A stretch of DNA of 64,000 nucleotides from Nosema muscidifuracis (Eukaryota; Microsporidia; Nosematidae): NCBI GenBank assembly GCA_028335825.1, contig JAIOKI010000004.1, forward strand, positions 248,001 through 312,000, in the 5' to 3' direction. Each line of letters begins with the position of its first letter. The first letter of the stretch is position 1. Positions 38,289-52,500 of this stretch are shown piece by piece. The notes under the pieces are model-generated. The model worked only from the letters and a program-made list of their open reading frames with translations. It made no database searches and was not told the DNA's origin. The translations under genes were made by a program, and so were the position numbers.

Positions 38289-38723
38289 TCTCACGTTCCT
38301 CATTACCGGGTGAACAATCCAACACTTCGTAACATATACACTACGATGATCAGAAGAGACGACATCGAAGAATCAAAAAGCAGAGTCGCTATGATCGCTT
38401 GCCTGCTACAAGCCAGTTATCCCTGTGGTAACTTTTCAATCACCCAATACATAATGAATGTAATTGGGATCGCTAGGCCAAGGTTTCCCTACTAAATACA
38501 GTCATATGTATAAAGTAAAGCAGATTTATTCCCTTATAATAAACTGATGGTTACCATCCATCATTCATCTACCTTAGGACAGCTGTGTTACTTTTTAACA
38601 GCTGTACCGCCCCAGCCAAACTCCCCATATATCCAAATAAACAAATATTCAAACATACTAGTGGTTTCACAAATCATCTCCCACCTCTCTACAATATACC
38701 GAATAATTATTAGAACATACTAA

Positions 38724-38755
<32 letters not shown>

Positions 38756-38854
38756 GATATACAACAAGCCCGTTCCCTTGTCTCGTGGTTTCACAAAATT
38801 GTAAGTAGGGACAGTAGGAATCTCGTTGCTCCATTCATGCGCGTCACCAATTAA

Positions 38855-38907
<53 letters not shown>

Positions 38908-40475
38908 ATTCGCTTACACAACTTTAACAATAAATGCACTGGGCAGAATTCACTTCTTGTAATACAAAAAGCTATGTTTTTAATAAACAGTCAGATTCCT
39001 TACATAGTAAAAGTTCTAGCATGCTAGAGCCAATCTTTATCCCAAGGTTACAGATCTAATTTGCCGAATTCCCTTACTTACTTTAATTTAAAATATCTGT
39101 TATGATACAAAGACACCTGATGCGGTATAGGTACGGCTACACTACTTCTTTTTTATCAAGTATATATATATAACACGTATTTCTTATCATGACAATCCAT
39201 ACGTACACACAGTCTAATTCATTTTTCTTACACCGCTTATATACTGTCATCATCAAGTCGCCTTGCAGTAGTCAAGTGAAGAACTATTGATCTTCTTTGT
39301 TTTTACAATAACACCGACTCACTTCAATACCATTGAAAACCCTAGTCTATATCTATACAAATATATTGTTACTGCCTCCAAGATCGGCCCATTTGTTTCT
39401 TCCATATATATTCACACATATACTTCAATACAAACAAATTGCACAGCTACCTAAATACTCATATAGAAACATCTCATAAAAGTAGTCATCTTCTTCCATT
39501 TTATACAATAATACATTCGGTAGGTACGTTGTAACACGTTTCTTAGCGGATTTCTACTTCCATAACAACCGCCCTACTGTCTCAATGTATTCATCATATT
39601 TATGGTATACTGTCTACTATTTAGAATATTTAATGTTCCATAAGGTTCATCCCTTTTTGCACATCATTCTTACAATCATGTGCCCACTAGTCATACAATA
39701 GATTCATTCTGTAAACCTAATCTACAGAAGACCATAGAATTAAAGATTTCTCATAGTCGAGACTATAACAGTGTCCTACATCTATGTCCTATATACAATG
39801 ACTGCTGTCCTGAGAGACATTTCGCTGTGAACCAGCTACCACACAGTTCGATTGGTCTTTCGCCACTATACACATCTTAAATCATCGATTTGCACGTCAG
39901 AATGATTATGGTCTTCCAATAAACTGTTGCTTATCTTCAACCAGAACATGCATAGTTCACTGTGTTTCGGGTCTTATAGTTATAACTTGTCATATTAATA
40001 ACGACTGAGCCATTATCTTGCTATAACTATAATCTCCTTGGTCCGTGTTTCAAGACGGGTCCTTAAACATAAGGCTGCCCCACACATTTTCACAAATTCC
40101 TTCGCAGTACTTATTTGCTATCGGTATGCCATTATATTTAACCTTAGATATCTCATTCTACCTGTATTCAGACTGCACTACCAAGCAGCCCTACTCGCTG
40201 ATACTTACTATTTTATTCAACTAACGAATATTATATTCTGTACAAATAAGTAATAAAATAGTGATTTACATCTCCAATAGGATTACAATCACGGGTTGCT
40301 TCTTGTTCACTCGCTGCTACTACAGAAATCCTGGTTAGTTTCTTTTCCTCCTTCTAATGATATGCTTAAGTTCAAAGGGTCCTCTATACACATCTGTATA
40401 TATTCGGTAACAATGCTTTCGTATTCATCTACGACCTTCATCGCTGTGGCATCCTATTGATCCCATGTGTGGGTA
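38000..40475 (-). rRNA. LSU rRNA with fused 5.8S-like segment
   Basis: Ends approximate. At the 5' end (~40475-40370, minus) a 5.8S-like CACAGCGATGAAGGTCG segment runs without an ITS2 into the LSU start (TTTGAACTTAAGCATATCATTAG), the microsporidian fused arrangement. Landmarks: P-loop CTGGGGCGG (complement at 38607-38615), peptidyl-transferase region GGGATAACTGGC (complement near 38412-38423), sarcin-ricin loop AGTACGAGAGGAAC (complement at 38208-38221). Length ~2.48 kb, typical of microsporidia. LINE debris begins just past the 3' end. Small ORFs inside it are spurious. Confidence 0.95.
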
Positions 40476-40683
40476 AAATAATAAATATAATAATACTATA
40501 ATCTAAATATAAATATATATTAGTATAATCTATATATATAAATATACAATAGTAGAACATATATATATAAATACATATTAGTATAATCTAATATAATAAA
40601 TATACATTAGTATAACAATATATATAAATATATAATAGTATAACATATATATATAAATACATTAGTATAATAACTGTTACTCG
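40476..40683 (-). repeat. ITS between SSU and 5.8S/LSU, AT tandem repeats
   Basis: About 200 bp of almost pure A/T. Units such as tatatataaatacattagtat and agtataatctatatata recur five or more times. Only one transcribed spacer is present, as expected when 5.8S is fused to LSU. Confidence 0.8.
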
Positions 40684-41919
40684 ATATGATCCTGCTAATG
40701 GTTCTCCAACAGCAACCATGTTACGACTTATATCAGATCTAATACATCTTGTTCAAGTAGTTTACACTAATCACAACATATATCATCTTAGATAGCGACG
40801 GGCGGTGTGTACAAAGAACAGGGACACATTCAATTCTACTTATTTAATAAAATTTACTAGCAATTCCAAGTTCAAATATCTCTTACAAAATATTATCCCA
40901 TAAAGATCCATATCTATTGTATTGCGCGTGCAGCCCAAAATGTCTGAGGGCATAACGGACCTGTTTTAATCCTTTCCTTCCTACACTGATTGTGTCTGTC
41001 TATAAGGGTCTCACGTCTTGTTGAAATTAATCAAAACTTCACAGCATCCATTGAAAACGGCCATGCACCACTATTATCATTCTCAAATAACATTCTCGCT
41101 GAATAATAAAATATTGGTAAGTTACCTCGCGTTGAGTCAAATTAAGCCGCACAATCCACTCCTTGTGGTATTCTTCCGTCAATTTCTTTAATTTTCAATC
41201 TTGCGATCATACTATCCCCAGAGCCAAAAAACTCGAATTTCTATTATGTAATACAAATACTCATATCACATCGTCGGCATAGTTTACTGCTGGAACTACA
41301 ATGGTATCTAATCATCTTCGATCCTCCAGCTTACGTCCTTGTTCAAAAAATACATACAAGTGTACAGCTTTCGCTTCTGTTCGTCCAGTCAGGGTCGTCA
41401 CATTTCATCTCTCTCCCAACTATACAGTACACCTCATATTGCTTCTTAAAAATAAACTACGGACTTTTTAACTGCATCAATCATCATACACACTCTTGGA
41501 ACAAGTATTACCGCGGCTGCTGGCACTTGATTTGCCCTCCAATTAATCACCTCATATGTTTTTACAATATGAAACAATATCTATTACTTCCCATAACTGC
41601 CTCAGACAAAATCCATAGGTCAAGTTTCGCCCCTGCTGCAATCCTTAGACTTAGTAGCCGTCTCTCAAGGCTCCTTCTCCGGAATATTACAAAGTAATAC
41701 CGTTACCCGTTACTGCCTTGTTAAGCCATTACCTTAACAACTAGCTGATAGGTCTCACTCTTACTGTATACAATTATCTACACTTTAACGTAGTTATCAT
41801 CAATATACATAAAATAAAGTGAGTATTACTGAGCAGTCCATTTTTCAGATACTTCTTCAAAAACATGCATGGGTTAATCTTAGGGAATAGCGTCTACGTC
41901 AGGCAGAATCAACCTGGTG
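40684..41919 (-). rRNA. SSU (16S-like) rRNA
   Basis: 5' end CACCAGGTTGATTCTGCCTGACG (complement ends at ~41919). 530-loop GTGCCAGCAGCCGCGGTAA (complement 41505-41526 region). Decoding region TTGTACACACCGCCCGTCGC (complement ~40793-40814). 3' end around AGCAGGATCATA (~40684). About 1236 nt, the reduced microsporidian size. It gives the best handle on species identity. Confidence 0.97.
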
Positions 41920-42160
41920 TACAAAATAACATATCTACATTCTAGTCAGTATTAATCTAGTCTCAGAAATCTTAATCTCTCAATCAATCAGTGCAATATA
42001 ACATACGAAAACTAAACATGAGTAATAAATAATTTACATTGTGTATTATTTAATCTACTGATAAATTAAATTGACAAATCAGAATTAATAATTAATTGCT
42101 GATTTATGATTTTTGACAGGTTATATGTAGTGTGTTTGAGTGTACTAGTATGATATATAT
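41920..42160 (-). other. rDNA 5' external spacer (probable)
   Basis: Sequence directly upstream of the SSU on the minus strand, AT-rich, no gene. Presumably the transcribed leader; its promoter is not identifiable. Confidence 0.4.
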
Positions 42161-42340
42161 GTTGTATAAAAAGAGTTACAACCTGGTGGTTGTGTTGAAC
42201 AACGAGAAGTTGATTGGAGTGTCCAGTTAAGGATTGAGAATGGTGACCATCCTGTGAACGTGCTGGGACGTTGGTTGTTGAAGTGATCGTGGTGATTACT
42301 TGTGTGAACAGTAATGTGAGACCGTAACGATAGTTTAGTT
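42160..42340. other. GC-richer, hairpin-rich island upstream of rDNA
   Basis: About 180 bp of clearly lower AT content. Consecutive hairpins: ACAACC/GGTTGT (42178-42193), GGTGACC around 42242, AACGT/ACGTT (~42258-42272), ATTACT/AGTAAT (~42295-42315) enclosed by ATCGT (42286-42290) and ACGAT (42327-42331). It may be part of the rRNA leader or Pol I promoter, or a separate structured RNA. No known RNA family fits. Confidence 0.4.
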
Positions 42341-43900
42341 TGTGGTGTGTTTTGTTACTTGAAGATGTAAAATATTTTATTGATGGGATTTTTTTATAAC
42401 ATTCACTGTGTGTATATTTATTCTTTGATAATTATATATTGATTTTATTTCTTTGTGATGTAGATGGGATAGTTTGACTTGTTATAGTAAATACATTACT
42501 TTATATATATTGTTTGTATCTTACTAATATTCATTCTGTGAATTTGTATTGATCTTGGTATCTCATGTTATAAAAAGGCTTATGTATTTTGATACTGTAC
42601 ATAAGAAATAGTATTTGATTAATAATTAGAAGAAAAAAATTATTTTATTTGTTATGTATCTTATTAGTAAAAATATTAGAGCTGATGATATGTAATGAAT
42701 AAAATAATTTGAAAAGTATAAATTGAGAGAAGAAGAAATATTTTAATCTATGATCTCTTCGATCAGAGAGATAACTGTTCCATAATTTTTTTATTAATCT
42801 ATTCTAATATATTTTTCTAGGTGGTTATTTTTGTCAATTTTATTATATTTAGTATTTTTAACTTATAATTCTTAATTTATACTTAGTTACAAGCTTTATT
42901 CATAAATATGAATCAATTTCTTCGTATTAACTACTCCATATGTATAATACACTGGTTAATTGCTTTATTATTATTAAAATCGGTCTTATATATGAGAACT
43001 ATATAATTCTCTAATGATATATCTTCTGATTCTTCAAACAGACATTTTTATTGTCTTTTAACACCAAGATAATGTATTTAGAATGATTATTTCCTTCTGA
43101 AATTCTAAGTTATGACAGGTATAAGACTTTCCTATTTTTACTATTATTATCAACTTATTTCTTCGTTGCTTTATTTCCGCTTCTACTTTTGTTTTTAGAC
43201 ATTGTTCTTATTTAAATATAAACATAATAACCAAAGTATAATTAGAATGATATTTGATTGATTTTAATAATGAAATGAAGATATATAGATTTTTATACAT
43301 TATTGTATTGTATTCTACTATAATATCTTGTTTATATATGTGGTAGTATCTAAATGATGTAATGTCAATAGAAGACATTGTTTACAATATTTTATAATTT
43401 ATTATGATTCAATATTAAACATTAAATCAAACATAATTAATATATTCTAAATACTTTCTGTTTTTTGTTATTAATTTAAATGTTATTTAGAATAAAAGCA
43501 TCAGGTATTGTATTTATAATATTTGTTAAAGTTAAAGATCTAAAGATAGCATACTAAATTAAATTAGTAATGTCTTAGCAGAATTTCATGTTTAGTCCAT
43601 TATAAATTTGTTAAAATAAAAATAAAATGTATTAAGGTTAAGTTAAAATATACCATTGAATTTTTTATCAAACCGTATGATTATTATAAACGGAAATATT
43701 ATTTATTTCGTTCTTATATTGCATATGAAATATTGTAGTTAAAAATAATAATTTGTATTTTAATTAAATCTAATACTTAGATATCTTAACGTATACTCCG
43801 TGTTCAATAAAGTAAGTATTGGAATAAGACAATTATCAAATTTTACTTTTTTATATTTTCTTCTAGTTCTCTATACTCCGTTTATATTTTAAATTTCATT
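42341..43900. other. AT-rich non-coding stretch
   Basis: No gene, RNA or repeat identified. Short inverted repeat ctctcgatc/gatcagagag near 42755. Confidence 0.4.
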
Positions 43901-46550
43901 CACTTGATTCATATTCAGACTTTCTAATTCCTAAAAATACAGCATACATTTCTTTTTCACTAATTCCGTTTCTGCATAAGCCAATATATAGTCATCAATT
44001 TTCCATTATTGTTTTTATGCATAAGTACTTCCATAAATGCCTACAATTCTTCTCATAATCTAATATTTTTAACTTACCTAATGACTTTGAAAACTTTCTA
44101 AGATTCATTAAATTCAATTTCTTTTCCTTTTAAACTATATATTGAAATCATCGTCAACTTAAAATATTTTTTATAAAATTTTTAAAAACTTTTTACATCT
44201 GATACATCTTTATATCTGTACATTGCAATGCTTTTTTCTTTATCTTCGAGAGTGTTATATCTTGACCTATCAAAGTAATTCCTAGAAGATTTTTTACTTC
44301 TTTCTGTCCTAATTGTACTTTCTCAATATTAACTCTCATACTGTGCTCTTCTTTGTTCTTCCATATGACTTCTATACCTTTTCCTATATATTCCTTAAAC
44401 CCTATGCAAATTTTTAACCCCATCACTATCTATTCCACTTATAGACTTTCTTATTAATCTCAAATGTTGTCTTATCTTTATCATTATTTTTTAAATATCT
44501 AGAGATTCTTGTGTAAGTCTTATTATATCCTTAGCGTTATCTGAAAGTAATGGTTCTATCTACGATGAATTTGATGCTAGTTGCTTTACTAATTCTTGAG
44601 TATTTTGAATTATTAAAGGTATTTATTTATTCTTAGCATTAGATAATTTGTAAGGGTTTTTTAACGCAATCAAATTAGTTACTAATCTTATACTTTCATC
44701 TGGTTTCTTCTATGCTCTTATATAGGTTCTACGCTTGGCTTCGGATCATCTGATTATCTTTATTTTTTCATACTTTTGTTAAATGTTTCTGTATTTTTTA
44801 TTAACACATAGGTAACTAATTGGCATTCTTCTCAATATCCTTCTCTCTTTCAATTATTCTACATTTTTCTAATTTCAATATTTTTTATATCTTTTTTATC
44901 GCAGTGAAATACTTTTGTAATTTCTTTTTTAGCTCTTCAAGCTCTAATCAATTCACCAGTATTCTTCTCTTTAACATTTACCCATTAAAAGTTTCTTCCA
45001 CCTTTTAATTTCTTTCATTCATCTACAATCCTCAATATATTAGTACTGTTGTTAACCACATTTTTAAACTTAATCTTATTTACTTCTCTTTGTGTTCTAG
45101 TCTATTACAATTATAAAATCTTTTTATTTTTCACTGTTTTATCTTTTTGAACGAATCTTATTTATTACACTTACAGCTACTTTTTTCTATTTTATCACTT
45201 TAAATATTATCTTCTAAAACTTTAACATATTATCTAGATTTTTAATAACTCTGTTTCCTCTTATAAATATCTCTCAAGATCTTCTCATTCCGTTCGCTGC
45301 TCAATAACGTACCATAAATATTCTATATTATTCTAATAATATTTAAGCCTCTCGATCATATTATTCAATATCTGAATCAACGTTCCTTGTTTTCGCCTTG
45401 TATATATTTATCATAAATATGAGATTAAATTATTAAGAATGATAACAGATATTTCTGTATTTAATATCTCTAAATTCTTTGTTGAAGTTTCAATATTTTA
45501 TTATTTTTATATTAATTCTAATAATTTCAATACTGCAACAATAAATTATTAAATTGCCACATTAATATTTAGATAAAATTACTTTACTTCTGATGTTTAC
45601 AAAAATGTATTAAATTCACGATGTTGGACTGATATTATCATTACTGGTAGAGCTTCTATAACATTCTTAACCTATAATAAATATTTATATATGTTTTATC
45701 ATTCGATAATATTGATATTTATTTCATATCTACTATACCTTTCTTCAATTTATTTATTTTTTGATAGATAATTACATAAAATAAACTTCTTGAAATATAT
45801 AAAGATAACTAAGATCCAGATTAATACTGCTTACATAATATTAAATTATCTTTAATAAAAAGTATTTTATTAGATTTTTAGAAAAGTTCTTATCGTTATT
45901 ATTTTTTGATTGAATTTTAATTAGACGAAGAACTTAAACCGTATTTTCGTTAAATACTTGTGATAATATTGATTCACATCTTTTTTAAAGACATTTGTTA
46001 TCGGAATTAATGCTTTATTGAAATCCGAAATCCTAACGATACGAAATTTATTTGTTTCTTTATATCTCGCAATTGAATACAATATATATTGCTATATTTG
46101 AAATACTTCTTTAATAGTCACAATATCAACCTTAATTCTTTAATATACCTAGGTATTAATTCTTAATCGATAATATTCTATTATTACCCTTAATTATGTG
46201 ACATAAAAATTCAATCTTTACATTTCTTTTTATTTAATGCTTCTAAAACTAAAATCCCGTTCATCATAGTCTACTATTAAGCTGAAATGACTATGTCATC
46301 TACAATACAGACACCATTTTATAGAAGAATTTACTTGAAAAGTTAATTATTGTTTTTTACAATTTATCTGGTTATTTACCAATTTAAATGGAATTTTAAA
46401 ACTTAGAAATATATAATGCTTATAAAGCTTGCTTATATTTACCTAAAATTAGTATTTTATAATAAATTACATTTAAATTCTCCGCTGTATAAAATTTATT
46501 CGTGATCTTATTGCCTTTTAAGCGAGATAATATTTTTTTACCCTAAATGA
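43900..46550 (-). mobile_element. Ty3/gypsy-like pol fossil A
   Basis: Heavily decayed. The clearest part (44193-44426, minus) reads MRVNIEKVQLGQKEV and LLGITL, the reverse-transcriptase thumb pattern of Ty3/gypsy elements, preceded by KVYKWN-like palm sequence. The remainder is recognisable only in short pieces. Many breaks; old. LTRs not identified. Outer limits are approximate. Confidence 0.6.
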
Positions 46551-48050
46551 AATCAGAGATAGATTATAAGTTGAGACGATAAGAATGATGAAACTGAAAT
46601 TAATAGCAACTTTTCGAAGAGTGGAACATTAAAGAAAGATTCAAAGATGTTATGGATGTGATGTTTTATATGAATAAAAAAATATAAACAGACAAAGGAA
46701 AATATTATCATTAGATGTTGCAATACTAATCGCTCTAATTATCGATCTCGCCTGAGTATAAAAATGATAATTTTTTTGATGGACTCAAACTTTCTATTCT
46801 TCACTTTTTAAAGTTTTACTTAAATAGTCGCTAAATATGCCACAGGCGATGATTTATCAAGGAATGAATAGTAATTTTCGCACTTGCAATAAAATTATAA
46901 ATAAATTTATCAAAATAGTAGAGAACCATAATAACCCACAGAACAAAATAGAAAGTCTACACGCTTTGATTGAGAAAATTTCATTAATCTCAATCATAAA
47001 TTTAAGTAAACAGATAAAGATTTCCGAGAAATAAGACTGATTGTCATTTTATTGTCGAGCTTTATGATATAATTACTCAATATTTTGCTTGTATAATCAT
47101 AAACAAAAAGCCAGACCGGATGATTCCTATAATCGTAGCAAATGTAAATAAGGCAGCACCATAGTAAAAATGAGGTTAAATCTTATGGTAAGCTTTAATC
47201 ATTAGGTTACATACATAAAAATGCTTGCTATAAAGAGAGAGATTGTGAATTTTAAATATCGCGTAAACATGCAAGCAGTCGAATCTTTCAATAATGAAGT
47301 AGAAGTTATTCAAAACGAAGAAATGTAACTACAACTGAAAAGAGACATAGTTTTTAGAAATTTATTTGGGATTTAATTAATAAATTATCTGAGAGATTCA
47401 TTAGAAATATACTCGCAGTTTTTAGAAAAAAATTGCTTAATGAAATTTTTCTTTCAATTTATTTTTCAAAATAAGTAACTAGAAATAGAAATACAAAATG
47501 TTAAAATTAATTGATTGAGCTATCTCCCTCAAAAGTTATATTCCTAAGCCGGATTATTTTTTGCTAAAATTTCATTTATTTTTATGTTTTTGAATCTTCA
47601 AAAGAACAAATCAAGAATCATCATCTTAGATTAGTTTTGTTTTTATATTTTTTTCGGAACCCTGGAGCATCATGATATATAACTAAAAAGATAAATAAAA
47701 AAATAGCCATAACCAGTTCCTTTCAACAGTCAACCCTAGCGGTTATATTAAAACTAAATAATACAAAGTTCTTCTCTAATATAGATAATTATTTCCATTT
47801 CTTTCATAGCTGAATGCAGAATTTTTGATAAGATAAATAATATTAAAAATTTGTTTAATAGAGGTCAAACTCCCATATCAACACCGCTGTACAGTTAATC
47901 ACATTTTAAAGAATCTTTTTAAGTAGTAGTATCTCTTTTCTATTCTTTCATCCTTTATTTTCACTATATATGAAACTTTCTCGTATTTCTTTAATACTTT
48001 ATTTCACTCATATATCCTTCACAATCACTTTTCATTGCATCTCTCAAATT
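46550..48050. other. Decayed AT-rich sequence
   Basis: No supported host gene. A 65-codon frame at 46837-47034 has no recognisable family and no CCC signal. Probably repeat debris. Confidence 0.35.
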
Positions 48051-49550
48051 TTCTCTTTGACTATTCTTACTGCTTGTTCTTCCACAAATTGTTAAATAAT
48101 ATATACCTTCTAAAGAGTATCTCTTTAGTTCTTATATTTTCATAATGTTCACAGCAATTTTTATCCTTTGCAACTAGTTAAAACAATTTTCGAATATCTT
48201 CCGAATTTTGGTTATCACTTGGCATATTTTACAGTTTTCAAATAATTCCATATTCGATATTACATGCTTGATCAGTAAAACTTCATTTTTAGCTTTCAAT
48301 AAGTTTCTTTTACATTTCTATTGTCTATTTATCCATGTACTTGAATAATAAATAAACCCTTTTATACTTTTTGGCGTTTTTAAGTTTCTTTCCTGAAGTC
48401 ATGCCCAATACTTGACTCCATCAATCACAATTTTATGCTTTCTTTTTTTTCTGTCTTTAATTATTAATTTTATACTATTTCCCTATTTCACCTCTATTTT
48501 CCCCCCTTTAAATTATTTGTTCAATGCATTCATGTCTATCCTCTTTTCTCTTTAACATATTGTATTTTAAATTAATTCCTGTATCTTTTTATTCATCTTA
48601 TATTACCCTCAGTAAATATACATTCTTTTTCTCATATTGTATCTTCCCTTGATTGACATCTAGTCTATATTTCTTAGTATAACCTAATCATCCATGTATA
48701 CTTTACACACATCCCTCTAAAACCTTCAAGCATTCAATTCATAGTTCTTTGCATAATTTGGGATGATTTTTGAATCTCACTACCATGCTATTCCATTAAT
48801 AAACATTTTCATCAAATTTAAATGCCGCCTTATATATAAGTCTCTCTTCAATTTCAATATGGTAAAATTCTTCTTTCAAATCAATCACCATGAATACACT
48901 CGACCCTTGTAGGCTCTTATCAAATCTCTAATCGTGGAAAATTCAAAGGTGTATTTTTACACCAATTTTTTAATCTTATAAGATTACTAACAACTTTCAT
49001 ATATTCATTCGGTTTTTCTAATTAGAGAAATTCATTATAATTCCTCGTTATTTTCGATCTCTTGATCGTTCTTTTGTTTTTAACCTAATTTTTTGTGATA
49101 TTCATTGTTTTTCTCACTATTCTTTACCTCTCTTTGTCCCAATGACGTATTTACAACTGGTTATGAATTCTATCCTCTCTTTACTAACTTTAAAACCCTC
49201 GAATACATCTTAAAAATCTCCTCTAATTGTAATACTTCTTTTCACATAAAAAAATATCCAAAATACTTAACATCTTATTTTCTTTCTCTTAACATTGATT
49301 GCTCATATTACTTTTTTCTGAGGTTGCAATATCTAACAATACATTCATTACTGCGCTGATTAAATCTATTAGAAAACCTAGGATAACCCTTTTATATACT
49401 TCTAATAATCTCTTCCTGGAGATCCTATCTTATGTTTTTTGTTATAATGTCCATCATCTATTCTATTACTTTACATTTTTCTTCTTCCAGCTTATCTACT
49501 TCTAATTGCATTTCTTGATTCATATCGCATTTTTTTTGAAATATATATTT
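48050..49550 (-). mobile_element. Ty3/gypsy-like pol fossil B
   Basis: On the minus strand around 48800-48910 the sequence resembles the RT palm of Ty3/gypsy elements (IDLKEEFYHIEIEE, then AAFKFDENVY). Flanking sequence has similar composition but is too decayed to assign domain by domain. Many breaks; ends approximate; LTRs not identified. Confidence 0.6.
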
Positions 49551-52500
49551 TAACTATATAGATGCCCATTGCACTACTTGATTTACACTCACTATCATAG
49601 TCTTTTTAAAATCATAACTTTAGCTTTAATTTTCTTTGCTTACTGTGACAAATTATTGGTCACCTGATCATGAAACTCCCTTAATTCTCCTTTATTTCCT
49701 GTGTTTGCCATATTAACCCCTCACAAATAATAAAAAACTCAATAATAATTTAATATAAAACATTTGTTTATAATTAATGCAAACTTTAATAATTATATAT
49801 CAAAGTCATCTTTAACTATAAGATTTAGATAAGAACCATATCTCTTGATCATCATTTTCCTATACTCACACTTTAATATATCAAACTTGAATCCGGAACT
49901 AAAGACTAGATCTTTAACATATATTTTACAAAGATTCGATATTGATAATATCAATTTTACAATATTTCTATCATTATCATACAATTTAGTACTAAAATAA
50001 TCAAACTTCAATTGCAGTTTTCTTCCTTCTATCATTTTTATTATTATATTTTTTATGACCTTCTTTTTTCAGTCATTTTGATTTCTATCATCGAGCTTTT
50101 ACTTTCAACCTTTCATTAAAAGTTACTACTTTTTGTATCTTCACTTATTTCAAATAATAAATTTCGTATAGTTCGTATTACCACTAAACTCTTTTCAAAT
50201 TTCAAAAAGCTCTTTCTTTATCGCTCATTATCTTAAGTTCTTATCCAGCGTTAGTGAATCAGCCTTGATGATAAAATAATAAATTTTATCTTTGATTGCT
50301 AGTTTTGCAAAACTTAAAAGTATTGGTGCTCTTTTTAATTCGTGCAAAATGTTTTTCTTGCAGATTTCGATTTTTATATTTTCCACCATAAACATTTTAG
50401 ATATCCAATAAAACTCAACGATTATTTATTTTTTTCTATTTACATTTTGTAGTTGGGACAACACTAAATGCACATTACTATTTAATTATTTTTGTTCAAA
50501 AATCTGTTAAACATTTTTAATAATCTATTTTTATCATATGTTCTCGAGCTTTTTCTAGAAGTAAATAGTAGGTGAATAAAACATACTCAAGGGCTTAAAA
50601 AATTGATACAAGGTAGTATATATCAGGGATAACTTACGAAATTTTTTACACTTAAGTAAAATCCATAAATAATTGAGAAGAATCGAAAATATTAATTTAA
50701 AGACTTATGTAAGTTATTTAGGATGTATTTTCAATAATTTAACTGAATTCTATTATTTTTAACTTTTAGAATACTTAATTCTTTTCGAATATTTCATAAA
50801 AGTAAATTGCGATTTGATGAATAGCGTAGTAACGTTACTTGATTAGAATGAAGTCTCATTCCGAAATTATAAGGTTTGTTTCTATGGAATGTCTTATTTT
50901 CGAAGTTGGCATAATAACATCTCTAGTTACATAATAAATCAATAATAAAAATACTACAAGTAGCTAAGTTCGAATTTTTGTCTGTTTTTTATGTATTAGT
51001 TAAGGAAGTAATAAATTAATTTCACCTTTAACTATCTAGATCTTAGACAAGACAATGGTTTTTTTAATTATAATAAATGTAAAGATGTTTCACGAATAAA
51101 AACAAGATTAAATATTTGATTAAAATAAGATTTTTTTCCTATACTTAGGAAATTCTCCTGAGCAATATTATTTATTTAGTTTTCTCATTTCTTTTACATC
51201 TTACTATAGGATTTGATGTTTGCTTAACTCGATTTTTTTAATGATTGTTTTCTTATCAAAATATCTTTAGAAATGCTGTTCGTCTTTTTAATTTTACTAG
51301 GAAATTCATCTGTGATATAAGACATAATTTTTGGTTCTAATTTTATGTGGTCGATATTTTTTTCAAAAGCAACTGTTATTGGCTCTTATTTAATATATTT
51401 TTTTAACTAACTTCCTAATACTTTGAGGAAATTCATGTAGTTCATCTTTGACATATGGATTTGTTTAAGAAAATTCGAGACGCCTACCTTTTTGATGAAA
51501 GCTAGATAATTTGTTATTCTGTTTGTTTGACATAAGACCTCATTTTTTCCAAATAATAATTACATAATCTATATTTTGATATATACTTTTTTTCTCGATT
51601 TTTTAAAATCTATTTGTTATTATTTGCTTTCAGTCTCCAAAAATCATTTTCAATGTTATTTTTTGTGATTTTGTACATCCTTTCGGCTTATCTTGTTCAT
51701 TATTATTACTATCTATCATTTTTTAATAATAAGTTAAAGAAATATGTGATCCGATCCTCAAATGTATAATCAGGTAAAGATAAAAAGTACTAAAACTGTA
51801 TTTATAGAAGTATATTCTTTCCTATAGCCAAATAATAATTATGAGTGATATTCATATTTTTTATATTTGTTTTTCTATAAATACAAAATTACGTGAATAA
51901 ATAACTAGAGAAAAACAAATGCTAAAGTAAAATATTGTTGTTAGTATATATAAGAATTATACTGAGGATATTTGTTATTTCCTAAATTTAATTAACATTG
52001 TAATTAAATAAAATTATCTTAACTTATTAAATATGGCTAAATTGTCTATAACTGGAACATTTAGCCTTTTAAGAATTTAAATTTTTTTCGAAAGTAATAT
52101 CTAAAAAAGTACAAGAAGATATAATTTTAATTATATTAGTACAGGTCTACACTTAATTTTCTTCTAGCCATATATCTCGTTGTAGAAACATAATATTGTT
52201 GTAATTTACAAATTAAAGGTAGTATATTAATTTTTAAATAACTTCGCAACATGCCACCTCAAAGTTTCTTAAGCTTTCATTTTTTTCACTCTCTGAACTG
52301 ATATTCATGTCTTTTAATTTATCTTCCATTATCTAGATTCAACATATAAGTACCAAATACCAATATTTCAGTGATATTACCTAAAGATATAATTTTGGCT
52401 GCCTTTTATATTCATGTATTTTGTTCATTTTTTTAAATCCGAATTATTTATTTGATATATCTTTGACTTATTATGTTTGATGAGGCAATATTCTTTTCTT

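Noticed and set aside
38310-40253. Small ORFs on the plus strand inside the LSU region
   Set aside because: They overlap conserved LSU rRNA sequence on the opposite strand.
46837-47034. Host gene in the right-hand region
   Set aside because: Short, no family, no CCC/GGG start motif, and surrounded by repeat debris.
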